The notes under the pieces are model-generated. The model saw only the letters and a program-made list of their open reading frames with translations, was not told the DNA's origin and searched no databases. This document shows positions 48,035 through 56,679 of a stretch of DNA of 64,000 bases, one piece after another; positions within the stretch are counted from its first letter, which is position 1; each line of letters opens with the position of its first letter. Source of the stretch: Lederbergia citri. Its GTDB lineage: Bacteria; Bacillota; Bacilli; Bacillales; Bacillaceae_C. The translations under genes and the position numbers were made by a program. The stretch spans positions 87,032-151,031 of the forward strand of contig NZ_JAGYPG010000005.1 of NCBI RefSeq assembly GCF_018343625.1, given 5' to 3'.

Positions 48035-50888
48035 TTCTATGAAAAAATCTTTATCAAATAAAGTTTTATTTTTGTTTGGAATGTGTTCCCTCTTTTTCAT
48101 TGTAGGAACTGGATCCTTATTCTATATTCAGCATCAAGCACAGGTTGAATATGTTGAAAAAAGGGAGAATATTCAAGGGAAACTGAAGATTATTAATGAT
48201 ATTTACGAACCGTTTCACTCACAGGTTTTAGTCATGTCTAACTCTGTAGCCATTAGGGTACCAATTACTCTACATGAGGCAATCGATCAAGAAAAGTCAC
48301 TTAGACAAGAGCTTAATGAGTTCAGTAAATTGATAAAGACAAAAGAAGAAAGCTCTATCCATCAAAATATTGATGATTTTATAAACTATTATTTCACGGA
48401 AGTAATTCCCACAGTTCTGAATGATTATGAACAACATCATGATCCTAGTGTTAATCTTTCTAATAATGATGTCCACTTACGAGTGAATGAATTTTTGGAA
48501 AGTATGAATTCAACCATTAATAAGCTTAATTATCAACTTACAAATAATGCCGCAAAATTTGCTGAAGAACAATCAAACTTGCAAAATAGCCTGATTCTAT
48601 TTTTGATATTATTTCTGATAGTATTACTCATTACACTTTGGAGGATGTTCAAAAGTGTTGGGAAGCCTCTTGCAGAGTTTACCCATTCCGCCAATGAAAT
48701 AGCTGCTGGAAGAGAGACAGTAATAAATGTAGATTCAAATCGAAAAGATGAATTGGGTACTTTATCAATCGCTTTTCAAAAGATGCTGGAAAGTATTCAT
48801 TATAAAGAACAAGATTTGGTAGCCCATAACGAAGAACTTATTGCACAGCAAGATGAGCTTGAGGCGCAACAACAAGAACTTAGAGCTACTCTCGAGATAT
48901 TAACAGAAAAAGAACAAAAGCTTGTGCAAAGGAACGAGTTAATCAAGGGTATTTCTTCATCTCTTAATAAAGAAGAGGTGCTTCAAAGTATAGTTAACAG
49001 TATGTGTAAAATTACTTGTTCAGATAAAGGAATCATTGCTTACCTTCATGAAGAAGTTTTTGCTTCTTATGGGATTTCCGACTCGGGGGTTAAACAATTT
49101 ATTAGTAATCTAAACAGTGATTTGATACTGCGCTTAACTAATGAGAAAAAAGCTTACACTGTCAAACGTGAACAGCACCTGATGGAGAAAGGCTATCATG
49201 AAACACTCCAATATAGTTATGACATTTATTTGCCAGTTATTTCTTCATCTGAAATAAAAGCTATTTTGGTTTTCACCCGATACGGAGTGCCTTTTACAGA
49301 AAAAGAGATAAATGAATATGAAATACTTGCCATACAAATTGCTATTTATCTCGAAAAAATTAGTCTTTTCGAACAGTCTGAGGAAGACAGGCGCTTAAGT
49401 CAGGATATCTTAAATACGGTTCAAGAAGGGATCCAGCTAATTGATAAAGATCGGAAAATTATACTAGTAAACCAACAGCTAGGATCAATATTCGAAAAGA
49501 TTGCTATTGATGAGATGTTGGGGCTTTCATGGGATCGATGGAGCCGTTTCATGGCGGATCAAATTGAAGAAGTTGAGTTTATTGAATTAATGGAGAATCT
49601 AATAAACTCAGCATATCTTAGCTCTGCTGAAGAGCATTCGTTTGTTTATAGGAAAAATAATGGTAAACAAGTAATTAGAGTTTATTGCAAAACATTTAAA
49701 AAAGACTGTAATGAAGACTTTGGGTCTTTACTTGTGCATCGTGATATTACGAAAGAGTATGAAATAGCGAAAACGAAATCCGAAATTGTTAGTACTGTTA
49801 GCCATGAATTAAGAACACCGTTAGCCAGTGTTCTCGGTTTTACGGAGTTGTTGTTAAACAAAGAACTAAAGCCTGAAAGAAAAACAAAATATTTACAGAC
49901 TATTTATAATGAAGCGAAAAGATTAACTGCCTTAATTAATGATTTTCTTGATATTCAAAGGATGGAATCAGGAAAACAAACGTATGAGAAGAAATTTATA
50001 GACATCACATCTATTTTGCAAAATGTAATTGAACTTCAAAAAGTTAATACATCATCCCATAAAATTCAGTTTTCAGTTGAGCTGGAAGAAACAATCATTC
50101 TAGGAGATCGGATGAAAATAGAACAGGTGTTTACAAATCTATTAAATAATGCGATCAAATATTCTCCAAAAGGAGGAAATATATTCATACGAGTTTATGG
50201 AAGCGAAGATATGATTTCTATTGATGTTAAAGATGAGGGGCTTGGCATCCCTGAAGATGCTATACCTCATTTATTCCAACAATTTTATAGAGTCGACAAT
50301 TCTGATCGAAGAAGGATTGGGGGAACTGGTCTTGGACTTGCTATTGTCCAAGAAATTGTCAAGGCCCACGGCGGTGTGATTACGGTGAGCTCTGAGTATG
50401 GAAAAAGCAGCACCTTTACCACTCACTTTCCGCATGTAATGATGAAAGTCAATAAACAAAATGATTATGGAGCGGCATCCATGCTTAGGTACAAGATCAT
50501 GGTCGTAGAGGATGATTTAAGTCTTGCCGAACTTTTAAGCCATGAGTTACAAGATAGTGGGCTTAACGTTATCTACCATAATAACGGGATCAAGGCATTA
50601 GAAAAAATGAAAATAGAACCACCTGATGCCGTTGTTCTGGATATTATGCTTGATGATGGAATGGATGGTTGGACAATTATGAAGGAAATGAAAGCTAGCG
50701 AAGAACTCAAAGATATTCCCATTTTCGTTTCAACCGCAGTTGATGATAAGGAGCAAGGCTTCTCTCTTGGAGCACAAGATTACCTAATCAAGCCTTACCA
50801 ACCTAGCCAGCTTTCCAAACTAATAATGCATACACTATTAAGCAATGAAAGGAACGGCCAGATTTTGTTGCCACATCAAGACAACTAG
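48021..50888 (+). CDS. Hybrid sensor histidine kinase, HAMP-GAF-PAS-HK-REC
   Basis: A 955-residue membrane kinase. TM1 is at about 15-35, an extracellular helical region at about 40-185, TM2 at about 188-208 and HAMP at about 210-262. A coiled coil rich in Q/E follows, then GAF (about 315-455) and PAS (about 465-575). HisKA has SHELRTPLASVLGF (His595) and HATPase has DEGLGIP and GGTGLGLAIV. A C-terminal REC has Asp874 (VVLDIMLD). I chose the ATG at 48021 because GGGG lies 8 nt upstream; the GTG at 48006 has no such box. The layout parallels the kinase at 41412. Confidence 0.93.
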   Translation: MKIVNSMKKSLSNKVLFLFGMCSLFFIVGTGSLFYIQHQAQVEYVEKRENIQGKLKIINDIYEPFHSQVLVMSNSVAIRVPITLHEAIDQEKSLRQELNEFSKLIKTKEESSIHQNIDDFINYYFTEVIPTVLNDYEQHHDPSVNLSNNDVHLRVNEFLESMNSTINKLNYQLTNNAAKFAEEQSNLQNSLILFLILFLIVLLITLWRMFKSVGKPLAEFTHSANEIAAGRETVINVDSNRKDELGTLSIAFQKMLESIHYKEQDLVAHNEELIAQQDELEAQQQELRATLEILTEKEQKLVQRNELIKGISSSLNKEEVLQSIVNSMCKITCSDKGIIAYLHEEVFASYGISDSGVKQFISNLNSDLILRLTNEKKAYTVKREQHLMEKGYHETLQYSYDIYLPVISSSEIKAILVFTRYGVPFTEKEINEYEILAIQIAIYLEKISLFEQSEEDRRLSQDILNTVQEGIQLIDKDRKIILVNQQLGSIFEKIAIDEMLGLSWDRWSRFMADQIEEVEFIELMENLINSAYLSSAEEHSFVYRKNNGKQVIRVYCKTFKKDCNEDFGSLLVHRDITKEYEIAKTKSEIVSTVSHELRTPLASVLGFTELLLNKELKPERKTKYLQTIYNEAKRLTALINDFLDIQRMESGKQTYEKKFIDITSILQNVIELQKVNTSSHKIQFSVELEETIILGDRMKIEQVFTNLLNNAIKYSPKGGNIFIRVYGSEDMISIDVKDEGLGIPEDAIPHLFQQFYRVDNSDRRRIGGTGLGLAIVQEIVKAHGGVITVSSEYGKSSTFTTHFPHVMMKVNKQNDYGAASMLRYKIMVVEDDLSLAELLSHELQDSGLNVIYHNNGIKALEKMKIEPPDAVVLDIMLDDGMDGWTIMKEMKASEELKDIPIFVSTAVDDKEQGFSLGAQDYLIKPYQPSQLSKLIMHTLLSNERNGQILLPHQDN

Positions 50889-50915
50889 ACATAGAATAAT
50901 GTAATGAACTATAAA

Positions 50916-50947
50916 AGAAGAAAGGAAGAATTTTATTCCTTTCTTCT
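50916..50947 (+). terminator. Terminator after the second hybrid kinase
   Basis: Perfect stem AGAAGAAAGGAA (50916-50927) / TTCCTTTCTTCT (50936-50947), 28 nt after the stop. The tail after it is not strongly T-rich. Confidence 0.6.
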
Positions 50948-51022
50948 AAGATATGAATTATTTTTACACAAATTTTACACATTGGCTCTGCAATAACTTA
51001 TTAAATCAATACTTTGACCGTT

Positions 51023-51044
51023 ATTTCGACTCCGACCACCGGTA
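51023..51044. repeat. Dispersed 22-bp repeat, copy 2
   Basis: Identical to 35037-35058. It lies just after the signalling island, so the island is bracketed by direct copies of this sequence. Confidence 0.7.
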
Positions 51045-51120
51045 TTCAAGAAAAAATTAAATTCATTTTAGAAACGATGAAACACTTAAAAATGTTGATA
51101 CATTTAAATAGATTAAACTA

Positions 51121-51169
51121 ATAAGAGGATAGTATGTTCAATATATGAGCATATATCCTCTTATTTTTT
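51121..51169 (+). terminator. Rho-independent terminator, orphan
   Basis: Stem ATAAGAGGATA / TATCCTCTTAT with a 22-nt loop and a following T run. No intact gene precedes it. Confidence 0.6.
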
Positions 51170-51261
51170 ACATAATATAAATATTAAGAGCGTTTTAAAA
51201 ATCCTGTATATTACGTAAGTTATATAAGGAACGTATATTCATTATATCTTGCTTCATTAAT

Positions 51262-51658
51262 GTTGTACCATATGGTAACTTTACCCCTTTTAAGATTCCG
51301 GAAGAGAGTGAAGTAGATGATGATAACTTAGTATTACTTTTCTAAGGCTGGGGCAACGGCATACTGGAGTATAAATAATTCTGGGATGAAAGAAGGGTAT
51401 ACGGTTATCATTCTTGGTTGTGGACCAGTGGAATTATTAGCACAAAAGCTTGCATGGTTAAAAGGGGCGAAATGGGTTACTGCCGTCGATTATATCGGAT
51501 ACCGTTTGGAACATGCAAAACAATCGCATCATGTGGAAATCATTAACTTTGAGGATTATGAAAATGCCGGAGCCTATTTACATGAGATTACAAAAGGCGG
51601 GGCTGATGTTGTCATTGATTGTGTTGGCATGGTTGGGAAAAAAACAAAAGAAAAATGA
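51262..51658 (+). pseudogene. Zinc-type alcohol dehydrogenase fragment
   Basis: In one frame NVVPYGNFTPFKIPEESEVD, then after a shift near 51340 KAGATAYWSINNSGMKEGYT, VIILGCGPVELLAQKLAWLKG and GGADVVIDCVGMVGKKT. These are the middle of a medium-chain alcohol dehydrogenase, with the Rossmann GxGPVG motif changed to GCGPVE. Both the catalytic zinc-binding N-terminus and the C-terminus are missing. Confidence 0.85.
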
Positions 51659-51673
51659 TCAGAGTGAGAAAAA

Positions 51674-51853
51674 GTGAAGGATAGGTTGTTAGAACAAGAA
51701 GAATCGATACTAGAGTATTATTGTAATAGCGAAACTAGATATGAATCAAATTGGCGCTACCACAAGAAATTAGTTTAAGTTTTTGTCGAGGTACAAGATG
51801 ATAATATCGGGGACGGGAATTTTAGTAAAGGTATAATACTTTTTAATAACTAG
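51674..51853 (+). pseudogene. Possible decayed small gene
   Basis: From a GTG, 34 codons (KDRLLEQEESILEYYCNS ... WRYHKKLV) end in TAA, then the same frame continues VFVEVQDDNIGDGNFSKG to a second stop at 51851. A terminator-like hairpin follows directly. I do not recognise the protein, and there is no strong ribosome binding site. Confidence 0.3.
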
Positions 51854-51856
51854 ATG

Positions 51857-51890
51857 ATACAGGATAAAGCACCTGTCTTTTTTTGGGTCT
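51857..51890 (+). terminator. Terminator-like hairpin
   Basis: ACAGG / CCTGT with an eight-base loop and a run of seven T. The ~270 bp from here to 52160 hold no recognisable gene. Confidence 0.5.
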
Positions 51891-52161
51891 ATAAAAAAAC
51901 GATTTTTATAAAAAACGAGACGAAAATTATTTTACTAGAATATTATTTTTTAGTTACATTGATTACAAAATTATCGCTGATGGAATCAAAAATAATATAA
52001 GAAAGGCCCATTAGAAGCGGATAAAATAGCTATAAACAAGTTATTTGATAGTTAATTTGAGAGCGGTAGGGATATTTTTAAAGCTAATTTCAAAGTAAAC
52101 TGGAAATAATCAATTATTTACTGATATAGTAATTTAATGATAATATTTACTAAGATAATAT

Positions 52162-52346
52162 TTCGCTTAATCTTATTTTAAGAGCGGGGGACCCAAATTA
52201 TTTATGCGGATGTTTCCGTTATAGGTGAATTCTTAAAAGAAGGGGCTCTTAGTTTCCCTTAGTCCTAACCTGAAAGCTAACCTCGTCAGCGTTTTAGTGG
52301 AAACAGAATGAAAGTATTAAGTTAGTCGGTACGAGCTTTTTTTTTT
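52162..52346 (+). promoter_or_regulatory. ydaO-type cyclic-di-AMP riboswitch with terminator
   Basis: The conserved core is clear: CGCTTAATCTTA, then AGAGCGGGGGACCCAA, AGGTGAATTCTTAAAAG, GGGGCTC, and the highly conserved AAGCTAACCTCGTCAGCG. These match the order of the ydaO/yuaA class. A stem using CTCGT and ACGAG followed by nine or more T (52331-52346) is the likely expression platform. By class behaviour, c-di-AMP binding should turn off the symporter gene that starts 90 nt downstream. Confidence 0.88.
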
Positions 52347-52435
52347 GTGTTAAATCAATTAATAGTTTCATTCATATTACTTGTTTCCCTTACCTGAGCA
52401 ATATATTAACAATCATCAAGAAGGTGGGGTAAATA

Positions 52436-53695
52436 ATGAAAAGGTTTAAATTAAGTTTAGCAAATCAAATTTTTATCGGTCTTATATTAGGTATTATTGT
52501 CGGTGGGATCTTCTATGGAAGTGAAACTGCACAGAGTGTCTTACAGCCATTTGGTGATCTTTTTATCCGATTAATTAAAATGATTGTAGTGCCAATTGTA
52601 CTTTCTAGTATTATCGTTGCTATAGCTGGTGTTGGTGATATAAGATCTGTTGGTAAGTTAGGTGCTAAATCACTTACCTATTTTATTGGTATGACATTGG
52701 TTGCCATTGCTGTTGGCCTTATTGCAGCCAATATATTTCAGCCTGGTGCTGGATTAAATATGGACAAGCTTGAGAAAAGTGACATTTCAGGTTATGTACA
52801 CACTTCAGAGGAACAAGAAGGAAAATCAATTGCCGACACCCTACTTCATATTGTTCCAACAAATCCTATTCAAGCCATGGTTGAAGGCGATATGCTTGCG
52901 ATTATTTTCTTTGCCGTTGTATTTGGTCTTGGAATTGCAGCCATTGGAGAAAAAGGAAAACCGGTTTTGCGTTTCTTCGAAGGTACGGCGAATACCATGT
53001 TTTATGTTACGAACTTATTTATGAAGTACGCTCCAATCGGTGTCTTTGCATTAATCGGAGTAACAATTTCTAAATATGGTTTCAACTCACTTATCCCATT
53101 AGGTAAGTTAGCCTTTACAGTATATGGAACCATGATTTTCTTTGTAATCATAATTTTAGGTTTGATGGCTAAGTTTGTTGGAATCAGTATTTTTAAATTA
53201 CTGAAGATGATTAAAGAAGAGTTAATTTTGGCTTTTTCAACATCAAGTTCAGAGACCGTACTTCCAAAAATTATGGACAAGATGGAACGAGCCGGAACTC
53301 CCAAACACATTGCCACTTTTGTTATTCCAACAGGTTACTCCTTTAATTTGGATGGTTCTGTTTTATATCAAGCAATAGCATCCCTATTTATTGCCCAAAT
53401 GTATGGAATTGACCTAAGCATAATACAACAAATTACACTAATGTTAGTCTTAATGGTAACATCTAAAGGTATGGCAGGAGTACCTGGTGTCTCCTTTGTG
53501 GTTTTATTAGCGACATTTAGTACAATTGGTTTACCTCCTGAAGGATTAGCATTTATTGCTGGTATTGACCGTATTTTAGATATGGGACGTACTGCGGTTA
53601 ATGTGGTAGGAAATTCATTAGCAGCGATCGTTGTTGCTAAATGGGAAAATCAATTTAACCCTCCTTTTGAAGCTGAAACCATTCAAGAAGCTTAA
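52436..53695 (+). CDS. Dicarboxylate/amino acid:cation symporter (DAACS family)
   Basis: A 419-residue secondary transporter of the GltP/DctA family that imports glutamate, aspartate or C4-dicarboxylates with H+ or Na+. It shows the family's hairpin-loop motif SSSETVLPKIMDKMERAG (about residues 264-281), the substrate motif SFNLDGSVLYQ, GMAGVPGVSFVVL and NVVGNSLAAIVVAKWE. Eight or more hydrophobic helices. AGGTGGGG lies before the ATG. A c-di-AMP riboswitch leads it, which suits the known role of c-di-AMP in limiting osmolyte and K+ uptake. Substrate not fixed by sequence. Confidence 0.92.
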   Translation: MKRFKLSLANQIFIGLILGIIVGGIFYGSETAQSVLQPFGDLFIRLIKMIVVPIVLSSIIVAIAGVGDIRSVGKLGAKSLTYFIGMTLVAIAVGLIAANIFQPGAGLNMDKLEKSDISGYVHTSEEQEGKSIADTLLHIVPTNPIQAMVEGDMLAIIFFAVVFGLGIAAIGEKGKPVLRFFEGTANTMFYVTNLFMKYAPIGVFALIGVTISKYGFNSLIPLGKLAFTVYGTMIFFVIIILGLMAKFVGISIFKLLKMIKEELILAFSTSSSETVLPKIMDKMERAGTPKHIATFVIPTGYSFNLDGSVLYQAIASLFIAQMYGIDLSIIQQITLMLVLMVTSKGMAGVPGVSFVVLLATFSTIGLPPEGLAFIAGIDRILDMGRTAVNVVGNSLAAIVVAKWENQFNPPFEAETIQEA

Positions 53696-53752
53696 TTAAA
53701 AAACAATATGGTGTCTAATTCACCGACAGTAACAGACAGCGTGTAAAGCTGT

Positions 53753-53793
53753 CAAAACAGACTTTCAACGTTTAATGTTGAAAGTCTGTTTTG
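53753..53793. terminator. Bidirectional terminator between symporter and lysR-type gene
   Basis: A perfect 17-bp inverted repeat (arms CAAAACAGACTTTCAAC and GTTGAAAGTCTGTTTTG) with a 7-nt loop lies between convergent genes. Confidence 0.85.
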
Positions 53794-53802
53794 TTATCTC
53801 AT

Positions 53803-54675
53803 TTATTCATAAAAATAATTCTTCTGTTTATTGATTTCAATTGTTTCGATGAATTTTTCAATGGTTGGTGTTAAGTAAGTATCGGCTCTTCTTATAAAAA
53901 CAGTTTTTATCTTACTATATTGCTCTGGAAGCTTATGAAATTGAATGAGTCCATCCTTTTCCAATTGTTTAACTTCTGACTTTGGAACGAAAGCAATGCC
54001 AAGTCCCATAACAACACTGCGCAAGATGGTTTCTAATGTACCGAATTCCATTATTTTTTTGGGGGTAATGTTTTGATCTTTATACCATTGTGCGAGACGT
54101 GCGCGGTATCCACAACCTTTGTTGAAACATAAAATAGATTCTTCTTTTAACTCTTCTAGAGTGGAAACACGAGTATCAGAAATTAATACGAGCTCCTCTT
54201 GCAACACTTCATGAGACACAAGGTCGGGATGTAAATCTGATTCTGTAATGAAAGCACCATCCAATTTATGATGTAATACTTCCTCCACTAAGTTTTTAGT
54301 AACTCCGGTAAATACAGACAGATCGACATTTTTATATTTTTTAATATAGCTAGACAAAATTGTTGGTAAATGAATGACGGATTCTATTGTACCTATTTCT
54401 AATTTTCCAGAGGGTTCATTATTAGTTTGAACTGCATTTTTCATTTCTTCTGTTAATAATAATATTTTTTTACTATAGGCTAATAGTTTTTTTCCCTCTG
54501 GTGTTAAGCTCATACCTCGTCTATGTCGATTAAACAACGGAGTATTCATTTCAACTTCTAACTTACGAATTCTAGATGTAATATTTGATTGCACGTAATT
54601 CAACTCTTTTGCTGCTTCTGTAATGGTACCTTTATGTGCAACCAACTGAAAAATCTCTAAATCTTTAAATTCCAC
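53803..54675 (-). CDS. LysR-family transcriptional regulator
   Basis: A 290-residue regulator. The N-terminal winged HTH (2-62) reads LEIFQLVAHKGTITEAAKEL and VQSNITSRIRKLE; the remainder is the periplasmic-binding-like effector domain. The GTG start has AGGGGG 7 nt upstream. It is divergent from the DMT transporter gene with a 139-bp shared region, the usual LysR arrangement, so it probably controls that gene. Its effector is unknown. The CysL/YwfK-like sequence style suggests an amino-acid or anion effector, but this is a guess. Confidence 0.92.
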   Translation of the reverse strand: MEFKDLEIFQLVAHKGTITEAAKELNYVQSNITSRIRKLEVEMNTPLFNRHRRGMSLTPEGKKLLAYSKKILLLTEEMKNAVQTNNEPSGKLEIGTIESVIHLPTILSSYIKKYKNVDLSVFTGVTKNLVEEVLHHKLDGAFITESDLHPDLVSHEVLQEELVLISDTRVSTLEELKEESILCFNKGCGYRARLAQWYKDQNITPKKIMEFGTLETILRSVVMGLGIAFVPKSEVKQLEKDGLIQFHKLPEQYSKIKTVFIRRADTYLTPTIEKFIETIEINKQKNYFYE

Positions 54676-54814
54676 TATTCAGCCCCCTTTAATTATTCCT
54701 TAATTCATATGGTATCACGAAAAGTGATGATAAATCATCACTATTATTCGTTTTAAAAGATATCAAAAAAGGTAGATAATGAATCTGGTAATGATTCAGG
54801 GAGGCAGATAAAAA

Positions 54815-55780
54815 TTGAGAAGTAATGTATTATGGGGAGCTGTTTTGTGTTTTATTGCTGCAGTTTCATGGGGAGCAATGTTTCCTGTTGCACATTCAGC
54901 TTTTAAACAGATTGATCCTTTTTATTTTACAATCATCCGTTATGGTGCTGTTACAATCATTTTAGTAGCGTTACTCTACTGGAAAGAAGGAAAACAAGCT
55001 TTTCGATTAGACGGTAAAGGTTTGAAATTATGGTTCTTTGGTACAATGGCATTTACTGTTTATAATCTATTTATTTTCTGGGGAGAAGATTTATTGGGTG
55101 AATCAGGTGTAATGGTGGCTTCCATTATGGAGTCCTTAATGCCGATGATTTCCATTGTGATATTATGGATGATTTTTAATAAACGTCCACATTTATTTAC
55201 ATTAACATGTGTAATTGTGTCATTGATCGGTGCAATGTCTGTAATTACAAAAGGTGATATTAAAGCATTTCTAAGTGCGACGGATGATTTTATTCCTTCC
55301 ATTCTTATATTTATTGCAGTTATTGGATGGGTTATTTACACAATGGGTGGGAGCAAGTTTAGCGGTTGGTCCGTTTTGCGGTATTCAACGTTAAGCTGTT
55401 TGCTTGGAACGATAACAGCCATTGTGATTGTAGCAGGAGCGACACTGATTGGATATGTATCTTTCCCAACAGAGGAAGTTATCATAACAACAAGTCCACA
55501 TTTACTATTTATGATAATATTTCCCGGTCTCATTGCACTGCTCGGATGGAATATTGGTGTAAGCATTTTATCACCTATAAATGCACTTTTATTCATTAAC
55601 TTTGTTCCTGTTACCACACTCTTAATCTCGATTTATCAAGGCTATGATGTAACGATGTTTGATATACTAGGCACTGTTTTAATCGTTATTTCACTTTTGG
55701 CTAATAATATTTTTCTGAGGTTGCAAAAGAAAGAAAACAAGCAGTTTATTCGAACAAATTTGCATGAACGGATATCTTAA
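54815..55780 (+). CDS. DMT-family transporter (EamA)
   Basis: A 321-residue membrane protein with ten predicted helices in two EamA repeats (about 10-145 and 160-300). Each repeat has the PF00892-type pattern (AVSWGAMFPVAH; IAVIGWVIYTMGGSKF). Such proteins export amino acids or other small metabolites. TTG start at 54815 after GGGAGG. Divergent from the LysR regulator. A strong terminator follows. Confidence 0.9.
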   Translation: MRSNVLWGAVLCFIAAVSWGAMFPVAHSAFKQIDPFYFTIIRYGAVTIILVALLYWKEGKQAFRLDGKGLKLWFFGTMAFTVYNLFIFWGEDLLGESGVMVASIMESLMPMISIVILWMIFNKRPHLFTLTCVIVSLIGAMSVITKGDIKAFLSATDDFIPSILIFIAVIGWVIYTMGGSKFSGWSVLRYSTLSCLLGTITAIVIVAGATLIGYVSFPTEEVIITTSPHLLFMIIFPGLIALLGWNIGVSILSPINALLFINFVPVTTLLISIYQGYDVTMFDILGTVLIVISLLANNIFLRLQKKENKQFIRTNLHERIS

Positions 55781-55787
55781 CTAACGA

Positions 55788-55835
55788 AACGTCTTGTTCT
55801 TACAATTGACATTGTAGGAAGAAGACGTTTTTTAT
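55788..55835 (+). terminator. Terminator after the DMT transporter
   Basis: Stem AAACGTCTT-GTTCTTACAAT / ATTGTAGGAAG-AAGACGTTT with a four-base loop and a T run. Confidence 0.85.
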
Positions 55836-56006
55836 ACTAAACGCTTTTTCTGCTCCATGGGCAAATGTATCCTCAGTTTCATGTAATATTGTCATATTGA
55901 ATAACATTTCATATTTATATCAATATCAGAAGGAAACCATAAAAATAGGTAGAATATAAAATACTAGTCGGGAAATAAAAATTTTTAATAAAATTAGGAG
56001 GGTATC

Positions 56007-56402
56007 GTGGGAAGATTAATTCATTTTGAAATTCATGTGGATGATATGGAACGAGCAAAGAAGTTTTATGGAGAGGTATTTGGATGGTCATTTGAAGATT
56101 GGAGCGATTATGCAGGAATGCCTTATTTTGGAGCAGTAACTGGCGATGCAAATGAGCCTGGAATTAACGGGGCGTTGATGCAACGTCAAAGTGCACCTCC
56201 AGCATCTGGCCAGGGTTTAAATGGTTATGCATGTACAATGAGAGTAGGAGATTACGATTCTACAGAAGCCAAAATTCTTAAAAATGGTGGCAAGGTAGCC
56301 AAGCCAAAACATGCTCTGCCTGGAATGGCATGGCAGGGTTATTATGTTGATTCGGAAGGGAATATATTTGGGATCCATCAACCAGATGAGAACGCCAAAT
56401 AG
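56007..56402 (+). CDS. VOC family (glyoxalase/bleomycin-resistance fold) protein
   Basis: A 131-residue protein. It begins IHFEIHVDDMERAKKFYGEVFGW, the N-terminal metal-ligand His and the typical beta-alpha pattern of vicinal-oxygen-chelate proteins. It ends with YYVDSEGNIFGIHQPD, the second module with Glu/Asp ligands. GTG start preceded by TAGGAGGG. Monocistronic. The substrate cannot be told. Confidence 0.88.
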   Translation: MGRLIHFEIHVDDMERAKKFYGEVFGWSFEDWSDYAGMPYFGAVTGDANEPGINGALMQRQSAPPASGQGLNGYACTMRVGDYDSTEAKILKNGGKVAKPKHALPGMAWQGYYVDSEGNIFGIHQPDENAK

Positions 56403-56475
56403 TATTTTTTTATTATGTAAATAGGTAATGTCAATAAAGTTAATGTAAATAGATAAACTTTAGCTTACTACAATC

Positions 56476-56508
56476 AGGTATTTTCCTTTAATAAGAAAAT
56501 ACCTTTTT
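56476..56508 (+). terminator. Terminator after the VOC gene
   Basis: Stem AGGTATTTTC / GAAAATACCT with a nine-base loop and T run. Confidence 0.8.
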
Positions 56509-56577
56509 TCAATTCAGGAGTCCTATAGGGTATAAAACGATATTCGGAAATGTCGTGGTAATATATATATTCCTGAA

Positions 56578-56630
56578 CCTTTCGCCAATTTAAGCTTTAA
56601 ACTTATATTGCGCGAAAGGCTCTTTATTAC
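56578..56630 (+). promoter_or_regulatory. Hairpin in the leader of the amidase gene
   Basis: CCTTTCGC (56578-56585) and GCGAAAGG (56612-56619) form a stem with a 26-nt loop, then CTCTTTATT. It lies 50 nt before the amidase ribosome binding site and could be an attenuator or a leftover terminator. Confidence 0.35.
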
Positions 56631-56679
56631 TGCAATAATTGTATGTATGGACTCGTTACTAAATGGAGGTGAAGATATA

